Notes: a model not told the origin generated them from the sequence alone. 64,000 nt of DNA from Ottelia alismoides (GCA_037367405.1 JAZKJV010004148.1:558501-622500), one strand, 5' to 3'. Shown: positions 10,301-22,800, numbered from the stretch's first letter. A program made the numbers and translations.

Positions 10301-12790
10301 GAGTCATGCATTTTCTATCTTTGAGTCTCTCTACCTCTCTTATACATATCTCTCTTCATCTGCATTGAGTCATGATATTGGCGCTCGAGCTCAATCATTC
10401 TTCGCCAAGTCTTTTGTTTCCCTCTTCTTCATCACTCTCCTCATATTCTCCGTACCATCATCACTCTCTGGTTCAGGGAGAGCATTCTCCTTGAACCACC
10501 ATTTTGACGGTGTTCCCGCCATGTGTGGAACACCCAATTTTGTCTATGTCCCGATCTTCTAGCTCGCCCTCCTCGTACCCTCTGTATCACTCTTCTACCA
10601 CCCACGATATTGGCACGCCCGCTCAATCAGCTTCTCCTCCCCATTATGTACCTTTCTTATCCATCTTCCTCGTGTCCCCCGTATCACCTCTCCCTTTCAC
10701 CCGGGAATGCTGTGCATATTGATGAGGCCCGCATCGGGGATTATTTATACAGATTATTGGTGTAAGCTGGGCCATGATGTTGAGGTTGCTGAGATTGATT
10801 TGGTGGATTTGTTTTTGGTACATGAATATGGGCTTCGTGAGAATTTTTGCTGATGCATAGAGCATAGGTGTGAAGCATTATTGAGGAATTTTAGTTCTCG
10901 CACACCAGATTGAGGATGTGATATGATGCGATGCCTTGGTGATGATTTCATGAGTATTGATTGATCTATCTATCTCGAGGTTCCACCCATCTTTATTCTA
11001 AGGATTGATTGCTTATTCTGATATGGATTGCCTGGTAAGGGTGTGCGGATCCTACATGATCTCTCATCTTCCTGATTGACCCATCCTTGATCTCCTGACT
11101 CTCTAACCCACCCTGGCACTTAGAGGATTCCTGACTATTTTTCGTGCCATCTCAGCTGACTGGATTGACCCAAGGGATGTTCGGTGAATGACATGATTAT
11201 TTTCTCCCTTGCATGATCTTATGCCCTCCAAATGATGGAGTGATTTATTGCTTTTGAGGACCTGAGATGACTTGCCAGCATTCCCATGGCCCACATTGAT
11301 ATAGCTCGCATTACTCTCCGAGGACTATCTGCGGGAGAATGCGATAACTTTTAGGACTGCGGTTTCATTCACTGCTTGGGTCGCCATTGCGATGGAACCT
11401 GAAATCGAGTCAGATGCTATGCTTGATTGGCCCCCCCCTGTGATTGTGTACCTGGCCTGTCAGTACACGAGGCCAATGTATTAGACTCATCTGAGTCTGC
11501 TCTCCATGACGGTCCTCGCAAGGCAGAGCTCCACTTTTCAGATTATTCCATGCCTAGTTCATAGCTCCCCGAGGGTTATCTGCGGGAGACTATGACATAT
11601 TTCCGATCTGATTGGTCTCTTCTGTTGGTAGCCGCCTTGTCGACTACTGAGACCACTATGCGGGTCCGTCTGATGGATCCGGCTCCTTTGAGCCCTTCTC
11701 TCTCCTTGACGACCCTCGCAAGGTAGAGATACGGTCTGACTATTCTTTGCTTAGTTCACAGTGCTCTCCGAGGACTATCTGCGAGAGACTGCGACACTCT
11801 CTTTACGCTCGGTTCCCACTGCTGACCGTGTCTCCGATCTGCGGAGCACGAAACCGAGTCGTCTGATATTTGATTTTTGGTCCCATCTTGAGTTGTGTAT
11901 CCGATCTGCGGATCATGGGACCTATCTGATTAGACTCCTTTGAGTCTGCTCGCCTTGATGGTCCTCGCAAGGTGGAGCTTCTGGTATCTACTATTCCCAG
12001 GACTAGTTGGCAGCCCGCTCCCCGAGGGTTATTTGCGGAACGCTGCCACACTTTCTTGATTTGACGGTCTCTTCTGCTGGTAGCCGATCTGTTGCCTACC
12101 GAGACCATTTCTATGATCCGTCTGATGGATCAGGCTCCTTTGAGCCCGCTCTCCTTGACGACCCTTGGAAGGGTGAGCTTCTGTTCTGATTATTCATTGA
12201 CTAGTATGTACCACTCCCCGAGGGTTATCTGCGGAGGGTACATCAACTTGTAGGTACTCGGCTTCACTTCTGGTATCTCCTATCTGTGGGATCACAAAGC
12301 CGGGTCTTCTGAGCTTTTTACCCGCTCTCCTCTCTGGTTGTGTCTCCTATCTGATGGAGCACGGAGCCGAGTCTTCTGATTATTCTCTGATTCTGCTCAC
12401 CTTGAGGACCCTCGCAAGAGTGAGCCACATATGGTGTTGTCCGGTGTATTCTTGTGACTTTCAGATTATATCACCACCGTGCATCACACTGTCTCATATG
12501 CTTTATTTCCGATCTATCTGAGACTATGAGTGACTAGGAGGAGTTTGTACTGCTCTTTCTTCCTCCCGGTCTTACAGTATCGGCTCCGTTCCATCATGTT
12601 GACCCTATGAGCCGATTGACTGCTTCACGCTACCGGACCCTGCTTTACTTTCCGATCTGATTATCCCCGGTAGACGACACCCACCTGCCTGTATATCAGG
12701 GTGTCTTTTCACCTTCTGGCTGAGTCCTCGTTCTCACAGGGAGACGACGACAAGAGCACGGTTGTCGCTTACCAGACACCGTCCTGTACT
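10300..12790 (+). repeat. Structured repeat array of element B, replacing gag-pol
   Basis: About 2.5 kb of non-coding sequence dense in short inverted repeats. Five units (about 11300-12430) each begin with a hairpin whose loop contains GAGGAC or GAGGGT followed by TATCTG, at 11320, 11571, 11770, 12024 and 12220. Each ends with a hairpin whose loop contains GTCCTC or ACCCTC/T within CCTTGAC...GCAAGG, at 11512, 11712, 11961, 12161 and 12408. Loop-to-loop distances are 192, 141, 191, 137 and 188 nt. Between them lie further stems such as GACTC-cttt-GAGTC, GGCTC-cttt-GAGCC, GATCC-gtctgat-GGATC and GGTCTC...GAGACC. More stems follow (ATCGGCTC...GAGCCGAT near 12580-12620; GACACCC...GGGTGTC near 12675-12705). 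No reading frame spans the units. Confidence 0.82.
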
Positions 12791-12860
12791 TCACCCAATT
12801 TTCGCTAGTGTATATATGTGTTTTGTCTATTCCTTCTTTCTCCCGTATGTTCTTTTTGTC

Positions 12861-13396
12861 TACACTTAGGATGTACCTTGTCCTAAGTATAGGGGGGCAC
12901 ACACCGAGTTGTTCTTTCCTTGCACATTTTCGTCACTCTTGCTCTTGCCTATACTTAGGAATATCTCACCCTAAGTATAGGGGGAGTGATGCGTATATTC
13001 TCCACGATCTTTCCATCTATCTGTATATATCTCTTCTTTTCTTCTTTTCTTCTTTTCCTTCTCTATCTTCTGAATCTAAATAAAAGGCGTCGCCCCTTTG
13101 TGTCAGTTTTCTGTACTTAGGACGTACTTTGTCCTAAGTATAGGGGGGCGCACCCTTGATTTGTTAATTCTTTGATCTTTTTATTCCCACCCTTGACCCT
13201 CCCTGCTTTGTGTACAGTCTGCTATACTTAGGATTACTTGATCCTAGGTATAGGGGGGATGGTCAACTTCTCATTCGTTCATTTTTTTTATTATTATTTG
13301 TATATTCTTTAGACTTGTCTATACTCAGTACGAGTTATGTCTTCTCCTTCTCTTTTTTCGATCTATGAGGACATAGCTCAAGCTAAGTATAGGGGG
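12861..13396 (+). repeat. PPT-like hairpin series of element B (five units)
   Basis: Four short hairpins and one long one, each with a 3' arm running into TATAGGGGG. Stems: ACTTAGGA/TCCTAAGT (12864-12888), TACTTAGG/CCTAAGTA (12952-12977), TACTTAGGAC/GTCCTAAGTA (13114-13140), TACTTAGGAT/ATCCTAGGTA (13225-13250). The fifth spans 13318-13396 with GAGTTATGTC...GACATAGCTC inside. The tail copies the real PPT (AAGTATAGGGGGG) at 15338-15356. Confidence 0.88.
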
Positions 13397-15337
13397 GGTC
13401 GCATATACTCTGTATATACTTCAGCCACAACTCGTACTTTCATATTCTCTTAATAATATGGCTAATAATTCTTTAAATTCGTTAAAAACTCTTAACAAAA
13501 AGATGTGATTATTCCTCAAATTCTTTTTTTGTATATACTGATTAATAAATCAGGTGAAAATGTTTTTTGCAAAATGTTTGAAAAATAGTTTGAAAATCTT
13601 TGTGGACATTTATTGAAAACTATTTTGAAAACGTTTTGTTACATGTTTTCAACCTATGTAAAAATGTGTGGTTTGTAAAAATTTATTTTCTTTGTGTGAA
13701 ATAAAATGTTTGAAAAATGGTTGCAAAAATATTTTGAAAATCTATATATACTGTTTTGAAAAACCTTTGCAAAATGATTTTCAAATGTGTGTACATGTTT
13801 GTAAAAATGTTTGTAAAAATTATTTTGGACTATAGTTTTCAAAAATTGTTTGAAAAATTTGTGTCAAATAAGTTTGAGGAATAGATATATCTAATAAATA
13901 AAAATAATAATAATAAAATATTATAAAAAATAAATTAAACAAAATTCTTTAATAAGTGTACATATATACCTATAAATAAAAACTAAATTGTAAATTCTTA
14001 TTTCTTGTAAAATAAAGCGGCACGCCCGTGTAAATAGTTGTACATATTTTATACTTTGAGTGCCAAAATTATTTTATTTGCAATAAAAAATTCTCTGTGT
14101 AAAAATTCTTCTCTTTGTTTTCAAATTCTTTGAAAAATTGCATTATTCTTTGCATATTTGTAAATAGCATTTGCATTGCATTCATATTCTTTCATTGAGC
14201 TTGATAATTGAACTAGTCCAATAAGGTCGAAGATTGGAGCTTGGTTGGACCTTACTGCACCTAACTGCACTGGAACCTTATGGGAACTAGGTCTACGGTA
14301 CTTCGGGTCTATTCAGACTTAATTCTTTGAGAAATCAGGGCTGGGTTCAAGTCACCTCAGTGGACTAACTAGAACTTTTCGAGACAAACACACGACTCTT
14401 GTCGGCTGTGACCTAACTTGGACACTTGCACCTTTCACTTGGCTCAACTCAGTTGGAGTGGTGAGGGGGTTGGATTTGCCAGTCTGAGACGTACACGGGT
14501 GGAAACATTCGTCCTCGTCTAGGGAGGGAAGTGCACCCCAACCTGGTCCAGTAGCCATGAGGTCTAACGACAGGAGAGTATGGGTTGCAATAATGCTTCA
14601 AAAGAGGGATAGTCTTCTAGCTCAAGAGGAAAAAGTCCTTATGTAAATGCTGCTGTAAATAGCATGTTGAAAAAAAAAGAGAAACTCCAAAAAAGAGGAC
14701 AACTTAATAAAAAAAAGTGCCTGCCGGAGTATGTATAAATGTTGTATAGAAAATAAGCAAGCTTGAGCATCAAAGTTATACCATGTGAGCCTGCAGCTGG
14801 ATGACTTGACTACACTGGTCTTGCATCCCACGATAGGTAGCTACACTGGCTACCATCCATTCTTTTCTCTACCTCCACCTCTTGAGTTGGATGCCACTTG
14901 AACTTAGAAGGGAATACCCCGCTCCTCGAGGAAAGAGTTGTTGGATTAGGGAATCATTGGGTTGTCATTCTGGAGAAGTCAATCTCTTTGTCATTTCAGT
15001 TGGGGAGAGCCACTATCACTTACACGTACAAGTCAGCTTCATAGTCATAAGGGTTTGCGTATGATGTAGGCTAGTTCTGACCTGGCTATTGAGGTGATTT
15101 GAACCAAGTTCTATGACTCTCGAAGGCTGTTGTGTTTTAAATTTGGTTCCCTACCAGGTTCCACACACATTCTCACACCAAGGTCTAACCTGAGCTCCAA
15201 ACTTTGATTTTGTACAGATGAGTTTAATAATCATGTTCAATTCAATTTCTTCTTTAAATTCTTTATTTTTGCTTTTTCTTTTCTTCTTATTTTTTGTTCT
15301 TTTGTACTTATTGCATAAGTATTTGCTAGGGACTAGC
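13397..15337 (+). other. 3' non-coding region of element B
   Basis: No gene. From 13555 to 13870 lies a run of degenerate TTTGAAAA / TTTGCAAAA words, preceded by the hairpin CTGATT-aata-AATCAG. At 14170-15190 a conserved block is shared with A (24180-25200) and, inverted, with C (46230-47230). Just before the PPT are two nested stems, TACTTA...TAAGTA and TTTGCTAG-gga-CTAGCAAA (15306-15340). Confidence 0.7.
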
Positions 15338-15356
15338 AAAGGCAAGTATAGGGGGG
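15338..15356 (+). other. PPT of element B
   Basis: The purine-rich stretch ending AAGTATAGGGGGG abuts the 3' LTR start TGATGAATC. Confidence 0.9.
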
Positions 15357-18300
15357 TGATGAATCTCCATTTCATCACCTTTATTCTATCATTTTGGCCT
15401 TAAAAACCCCAACAAATGCATGTAAATAGCATTAATTTGTATATAATAGCATTCATTGTTTCTTGTATTTATTATACATTAAATAAGGTTTTTAATGCCA
15501 AAATTATAGAATAAAGAGAAGAAAAGAAAAAGGAATAAAATATTGTAAATATTTTATGATCCAAACCCCGAGACCAAGTCCAGAATGGAATTGGTCGACA
15601 AGGAATAAAGCAGGGGGAGATAAGGGCCAAGAGTACAATAAATACCTCATTTATTTATTCATCCATTTATGCATTTTGACACTTATTTTGTACATAATTA
15701 TTTATTCATCAAATAAAGAAACTTTGTACATAAAAGTTGTAGATAATAATGTAAATAAAATTACAAAATTGAGTTTGTATAAAAATAAGACTCAGTGTAC
15801 ATTTTATACACAGAATAAAAAGCCAAAATCTCAACTTCACAGACCCATATCTTGCAAATAAAAACTCCAAATCACCCAAACTCACCTTTAATTGTATATA
15901 GCATTCCAAGAACTATTTTATAAAATTGGTTTCATGATTTTTGGAGTCCATCTGTGGAAGTTAGGTTTTTAGCCCTTCTTGTACATAATACCTGATTAAA
16001 ATATTCATTTTATTCAATAATCATTATTTTTATAAATTCATATTTTTAGAATTTTGTAAATAATGTATATACTACATGTACATATTGAGATTAAAAGAAA
16101 ACTAAAAAGAATTTGTGAAATAAAATAAGTCTATGTATCACATAGGCAAAATACCTATGTTAAGAATGTATATAAATAAAAGAGATTTTTATTCTTTGAT
16201 TCTTTATTCATTTATATTTTTGTAATAATGTATATATTATGTAGAGTTTATTAAAAATACAAATCCAAAATAAAAACAAATAAAATTCATTAAATAAATA
16301 AAATGTATATAATATATAGGTAAAATACCTATAAGTATACTTACCTATACATAGACACATTTATTTAAAAATATAAATAAACTCATAAAAATTGAATAAA
16401 AATATATTTATACTCACAAAAATAAGTTATAAATTTATAAAATAAGAAAATAAAATAATAAAAGAAAATAAACAAAATAAAAATAAATGTATATAAATAT
16501 ACTTATAAATACCATATTTTAATAAAATCGTAATAAAATACTTTAAAAAAATAAATAAAAATCATAAATAAATACTACATTAATTTATAAACATTTTATA
16601 TTTTATAAGTAAATTCTAAATAATTCATTTAAAACGTTAAATAAATAGGTCAAGATAAGCTTGACGTGGACCAATCAGGGGCCAGGGAAAGTTGACCTCC
16701 GGTCAACTCCCCCTGCGCCTCTGACTAACCCGTCAGACCTGTCTTTTCCCCTCTTTTCTTGCCTTTTTCCCGTGTGGCTCAGTGATCAATCGACAACAAT
16801 CACTTCATGAGATTTGCTCCCCCTTCATCCGTGATCCCCGCCGATCATTTGGATCTCTTGTACATGGATCATATCGCCGGCCACGGCCCGGTCAATAAGG
16901 GTGCCCAACCTGTTTATAAATAAGGAACCACCGCCTCCCTCGCCAAATTTGGTCAGCTTTTTAGCCAATCCCTTCCCCAGATTCAGTCCCGGCGATGTTC
17001 CTGGTGACAGGAGGAGCTCGCCAGCACCTTGAATCGATCGGAGAGGCGGAGGTTGCACCCATGGTGGCGCTCCGGCAGCCACCCTGCTCCCTGGAGTCCC
17101 TTCAGGTATAAGAGCTGCGCCTTTACATTTTTAGGTAGATTTTTGTTCCAGCATTTTATTCCCGCATTTTATTTCGCATTTAGATTCGTAGCCTAGCCTA
17201 GTTTAGTGATTTCGTAGTTCGCTGGAGCTCTGCTCCGGCGAGCTTTTCACCGTGTTTCCGACTGTGCCTCGCCACCATTTCGCCTCCATTTCCTTCCCTA
17301 TCGCCGTCTCCACCTTCCAGTCACCTCCTATCAACCGGAGCCTTCCTGGTTCCGCGAAACGAAGCTCCTCCACCACCCTTCGCCGGAGCTCCCTCGCCCA
17401 TCATCACCCCTGTGCTTCCAGCTTCAAACCCCGTGTCGAGGGTGACGCCCTCGAGCCCCCCTACCTTCCTGTGTAGGTTAGGTGCCCCAAAGCGCACCAG
17501 GAGTCGAGTTACAAGTAGGCGGAGGTACCTGGAGCTGCTTTCCTTCTTCGAGCTCATGGCGGCGATCCAGGGTGCCTCCGGTCGATCCAACACCTCCAGC
17601 AGATCAAGCCACCTTCCAAGAAGCGATTGGGACCTTCAGGAGTAGCGATGATCGGCGGGAGAGCGAGATCGGGTCGGAAGAAGCTCGCCCCGGCGGGTGT
17701 TCTTCCCTGTTCTTGCACGTGTGCTCTCTGCCGTTGGATGAAGACGAAGGCCCCAGATGAGATCAGCACCGTTGGATGGAGTTCTGCATCGACCGTCGGA
17801 CCAGCTTGGCTGATCTAATCTCAGCCATCCAGCAGCGAACCGTCATCGGCACACGTGGAGGCGCCACGTGGATTAGTGATGAAGACAAGCCGTTCGATTC
17901 AACGCCTGTTGGGGGTAATTTGCATATCCAGCCCCCGCTTTTTTTGTATTTATTATTTAATTCTGTAAATAATCTTGCACGTTATAAAATAGTAGTATAT
18001 TTTGCAATAGGACCCCTGTGTTTATTGAAATTACATTTAGGTCCTTCCGCGCCTCACGTGCAGTCTCACGTGAGGCGCGTGAAATTTGCATGTAAGCCCT
18101 GTCGGTTTTTGTTTATTGTAAAATAGTTCTAAAAATCAAAATAAATGCTTATTTCTGTTGTATTTTTTGCACCTGTCCCCCTGGAATTTATTATATTTGC
18201 AAAAATACCCTTGCCAGGCTTAATTATTTTTGTTTCTTTTATCCATTTATTAAAAATATGTAGATGGCTTCCAAAAATCCACAAAAATTAGGGAAGATGC

Positions 18301-19317
18301 TCCATGCCATGCTTGTTCACGCCCATGCTTTATTTCACATTTTTTGCATTTTTCCTAATTATTAAAAATGAAATAGAAGCCTATTTTGTACTGTTTAAAT
18401 TAAAAAATACAAAAAAAATTAGAAAATGTTTTTGAAAAATTCCAAAAAAATTATATATGGTATAATTATATATATATTGAATCCAGAAATTGAAAAACCC
18501 TAAAAATATGAAAAAGAAAATTAAAAAAATCAGAAAGCTCCAAAATCCAACAAAAAATTAGAAAAATCCTTAAAAAGCCCCAAAATACATTTTTTCTCTT
18601 TTATAATTATCTACATATTATTATTAATGTATTAAAATTAATATGAGAATTTTTGGAGTTTATTTTATATTTTCAAAAACCCAAATTATATTCGACTATT
18701 TATTTAGTCCTATATTGTGGACATTTTTGAAATTAAAAATACATAAAAACTAGGAATATTTCAGAAAAATAACAAAAAAATTAGAAAAATATTAAAAAGC
18801 TAAAAAATTATATCTATGTATATATTTAGTATTGATCTATATATCTATATCTATATACTATATTACTCTTCTCTCTCTCTTCGTATATATATATATATAT
18901 ATATATATCTTTATACATATCTTTATATATATAACTAAAAATATAAAAAGAAAATAAAAAAATATAAAATATAAAAACAAAATAAAAATTATAAAAACAA
19001 AAATATAAAAAAAATTACAAAACCCAAAACCCACTAAAACAATAAAAGGACATGAACCAATGATTGAATAATTGAATGATACATTACATACAACCATTCG
19101 CCTCCCAGTGTTCGACCTCTACCTGTGCTTACACCTATACACATTTACATGTAGAGTTATAATAAATTTTAACTCCACATTTTTTGATATTCATTGCATA
19201 TATTTATTGTGGGTTAATTATTGATCGATTTTGGGATCTTTTGTCGGTCGCCTCAGCGACATTGTGATCCTGCCTTGTGCGGTATTACTCTAGACCGATA
19301 GAAGATCCCAGTCATCA
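15357..19317 (+). repeat. 3' LTR of element B
   Basis: It is 3,961 bp and nearly identical to 5003-8958. A (TA)n run at about 18886-18908 is longer than in the 5' copy. It ends CAGTCATCA, followed by TSD ATCTC. Confidence 0.95.
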
Positions 19318-19322
19318 ATCTC
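19318..19322. repeat. TSD of element B, right copy (ATCTC)
   Basis: Matches 4998-5002. The interrupted A LTR resumes immediately after it. Confidence 0.93.
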
Positions 19323-19414
19323 TGATTGATACGGGTTTCGTGAGCGGTCGCTCAATGACACTGTGGTCCTGCCTTGTGTGGACTATTTTGGCCTTCGCGA
19401 GACCCCTGTTATCA
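19323..19414 (+). repeat. 5' LTR of element A, terminal 92 bp
   Basis: This stretch aligns with 29290-29383, the end of A's 3' LTR, and ends CCTGTTATCA two bases before the PBS. It proves that B is nested in A rather than arranged in tandem with it. Confidence 0.92.
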
Positions 19415-19416
19415 GA

Positions 19417-19434
19417 TGGCACCGTTGCCGGGGA
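19417..19434 (+). other. PBS of element A (tRNA-Asp)
   Basis: TGGCACCGTTGCCGGGGA matches 17 of 18 bases of the tRNA-Asp 3' end complement, two bases after the LTR. Confidence 0.92.
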
Positions 19435-20560
19435 GCAACGTCGTTTGGGATACTTATTATTTATTTGATTCTTTACTCTTGTCCACATTTATGTGATTAT
19501 TTGTATTATTGATATTATTGTGATTGTTCTGACCCTCTTCTTTATTTGTCTTCGATGCGAGGGACCGCCAAATGAAGGAGGAATTCCTAGGAAGTCCGAT
19601 GCACCCGTGTGAGGCGGAGATGGCTCTTCTACACCGACCAACATGAGAGAGCATCGAAGGCAGATGGAGGAGAATTTTGGAAGGCAGTCTAATTTCCGCA
19701 TTATTTATTAATATGTAAATTTATGTGAGAGAGTGATACTTGACATGTAATAATACAGGGCTCTCCCGCTCCGACTTCCCGAGGTCCATTGCCCGAGGGA
19801 TTGTTCCCTTGGGGCCCTTGATGATTTTGACGCTTTTGCTTTTATTTTATTTTTATTATTTTATGTGAATGAGCCCTAGCTTAGGATTGTTTGACATAGA
19901 CTAAGGCCCAATCCCTAATATATATGCAAGCACCTATAGATGCGACTTGAGACTTAGTCAATTTTGAAATAATGTTCTTCACGCTAATAGTATCCTGTAT
20001 CCAGGGTGAATTTTTCGGATTGCATTTGCATATAGCATAGGTTTCAATTCTGTTATGCATCCCGCATGGAGAGAGCTGGGAAGCACTGTAAGTCTTCTTA
20101 CTTATCATGCATCATCGTTTTCCGACTTGCATGGTTTTTCCGACCTTCTCCCTCTATTTTTGCCAACCTAGGATGCTTAATGGAAATTGAAACCTCGATA
20201 GGCACGTGCATTGAAAATATCCAAAAAAAGTGATAACAAAAATAAAATCGGGACTGCTAACTCCACTTGAACCTAAAAATAAAATGTAATGGATCCCTTG
20301 TCTTGGGGAGAGCAACCCCTCATTGTCTGAGCATTTATTTCTACGTACATGCTAAGGATTAGTGCCCCCAATCCCAAAATCTAAATTTCGGTGTACAACT
20401 TTCTATGATCACCTAACTCTAAAATCGACAAGATAAAAAACCACATCTCAGTCTTCACTGTGTTGAGTAGGTGAATTAGGGGTTTGCTTTTTGTATTGAT
20501 TGTGACTTGGATTCCATTTGCACGTTACCTTTGAGTTATCGGTGCTGTCCGTGTGAGTCA
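19435..20560 (+). other. Leader of element A
   Basis: It is collinear with B 8979-10300. It has the 22-nt hairpin at 19792-19813 and the conserved block with splice-donor consensus GTAAGT at 20088-20093. A stretch around 9550-9700 of B is deleted here. No ORF of interest. Confidence 0.72.
19792..19813 (+). other. Leader hairpin, copy in A
   Basis: Arms CCCGAGGGA and TCCCTTGGG with loop TTGT, identical to B, 357 nt after the PBS. Confidence 0.75.
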
Positions 20561-22800
20561 TGCATTTTTCATATTTGAGTCTCTCTACCCCTCTTATACA
20601 TATATCTCTTCATTTTGCATTGAGTTATGATATTGGCACGTGAGCTCAATTAGCAATTCCATTTCATTGTGTTCCCCTTCTTACCCACCCTCCTCGTATC
20701 CCTCGTATCATCTCTTCTTTTGCCCAGGATTGCTGCGCTTCTAGCGATAGCCCGCATCAAGGATTCTTGATTTACAATGATTATTGGAGTAAGTCAGGCA
20801 TGATGTTGAGGTTGTTGAGATTGATTTGGTGGATTTGACTTTGGATACGTGCATAGAAGCTTATTGAGGATTTTTGATGATGCATGATTATTAGGTGTGA
20901 TTTTGTATTGAGGATTTAGATCTCGCACATTGGATTGAGGATGTGATGTACTTCAATGATTTGAGGATGATATCATGATTGTTCTACTGATCTATCTATT
21001 TTGAGGTTTCGTCCGTCTTTGATTTCTGGTCTGGACAGACTATCTTGATATATGTTGCATGGTGACGATGGTTGGAACCCACATGATCTCTCATCTTCGT
21101 GATTGATCCATTCCCGATCTCCTGATTCTATTATCCACTTATGGCACTTTTAGGATTCTTGATTATCTTTCGTGCCATCTCAGCCAGATTTGATTGACCT
21201 GAGGGATGTTTTGTGAATGACCTGATTATTTGCTCCCTCACATGATCTTATGCCCTCCAAATGATTGAATGATTGAATGCTTTTGAGGACCTGAGATGAC
21301 TTGCCAGCAACCCCAAGATTTCATTGACTTGGCTTACATGAATCCCCGAGGACTATCTGCGGGAGCAAGTGACACACTCTTTACGATCGGTTTCACTCAC
21401 TGCATGTACTACCATTCTGTTGGGGTACGAAACCGTATCGTCTGATATGACTATTTGGCCTCTCTGTCTGATTGTGTTATCGATCTGCCGGTACATGAGG
21501 CCATTCAAGACTCCTCTGAGTATGCTCTCCTTGACGGTCCTTGCAAGGATGGGCTTCACTTTTTTGATTATTCCATGCCTAGTTCATACGTTCCCTGAGG
21601 TTTATCTGCGAGGACTATGACTCCTTGCTAGATCTTGCGGTCTCTTCTGCTGGTAGACAGTCTGTTGTTTACGGAGGCCTTTCTGATTGACTCCTTTGAG
21701 TCCTCTCTCTCCTTGATGACCCTCGCAAGGGCGAGATCGGATCTGACTATTCCTTGATTAGCTTGCAATCCTCCCCAAGGACCATCTGCGGGAAAATGCA
21801 ACACCTTCTTTACGCTTGGTTCCCCCTGCTGACTGTGTCTCCTCTCTATTGGAGCATGGAACCGAGTCGTCTGAGGTATCTTCTGGTTCCCGTTGCTTTG
21901 ATGATTACCCGATCTGTTGGATCTTGGGACCTGCCTGACTTGACTCCTTTGAGTCTACTCTCCTTGACAGTCCTCGCAAGGATGAGCCATCTTTCTCTGA
22001 TTATTCGATGCTTAGTTCGCAGTACGTTCCCCGAGGGTTATCTGTAGGACGCTGCCACACTTTCTTGATTTGTTGGTCTCTTCTACTGGTAGCCGATCTA
22101 TTGCCTACCGAGACCATTTCTATGATCCGTCTAATGGATCAAGCTCCTTCGAGTCCGCTCACCTTGACGACCCTCGTAAGGGTGAGATTCTGTTCTGACT
22201 ATTCATTGACTAGCATGTACTACTCCCCAAGGGTTATCTGCGGGAGAGTACATCATATTTTAGGTACTCTGCTTCCCTTCTGGTGTCTCCCATTTGGTGG
22301 AGCACGAAGCCAGGTCTTCTGATTTGTGTACTCGGTCTCCTCCCTGGTTGTGTCTCCTCCTTGTTGGAGCATGGAGCCGAGTCTTCTGATTATTCTCTGA
22401 TTCTTCTCACCTTGAGGACCCTCGCAGGAGTGAGCCATGCATTGTTTTGTTTGGTGTATTATTGTGACTTTCAGACTATATCACCACTCTACATCACACA
22501 GTCTCATATGCTTTACTTCCGACCTATCTGATACCGTGATTGACTAGGAGGAGTCTGTACTGCTCTTAATTCCTCCAAGTCTCACGATACCGGCTCAGCT
22601 CACCTCTTTCACGCTTTATGAACCGATCATCTGATTTACACTACTGGTCCTCGCTTAACTTTCCGATCTATTTGTCCCCGGTAGCTGACACCCACTTGAT
22701 TGCATATCAGGGTGTCTGTTCACTATCTGATTGCGTCCTCGTTCTCACAGGGAGACAACGATGAGAGCACGGTATTCACTTGTCAGATGCCGTCCTGTAC
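20560..22800 (+). repeat. Structured repeat array of element A
   Basis: Homologous to the B array with the same five units. First loops are at 21348 (GAGGAC), 21597 (GAGGTT), 21777 (AAGGAC), 22033 (GAGGGT) and 22229 (AAGGGT). Last loops are at 21537 (GTCCTT), 21719 (ACCCTC), 21970 (GTCCTC), 22170 (ACCCTC) and 22418 (ACCCTC). Distances are 189, 122, 193, 137 and 189 nt, matching B. Stems differ from B by paired changes, for example ATGTACT/AGTACAT (unit 5) against ATGTACC/GGTACAT in B. Confidence 0.82.

Larger units (their letters stand above)
5003..19317 (+). mobile_element. Element B: non-autonomous Athila-like LTR retrotransposon (LARD-like) nested in A
   Basis: This 14.3-kb element has LTRs at 5003-8958 and 15357-19317, a degenerate tRNA-Asp PBS, a PPT and TSD ATCTC. 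No gag or pol is present. The internal region contains a leader collinear with C, a structured repeat array (about 10300-12790), PPT-like hairpins (12861-13396) and a 3' block shared with A and C. LTR divergence is about 1-2 % by eye, consistent with B being younger than A, into which it is inserted. The PBS carries two changed bases, which suggests this copy could not prime efficiently today. Confidence 0.93.

Noticed and set aside
11300..12440. Hairpins as microRNA precursors
   Set aside because: Individual stems are mostly 5-10 bp, too short for a plant miRNA precursor, although the whole block could still yield small RNAs.
12861..13396. CRISPR-like array of regularly spaced palindromic repeats
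   Set aside because: Repeats are imperfect, spacing is irregular, the context is a plant retrotransposon, and the repeats end in the element's own PPT sequence.
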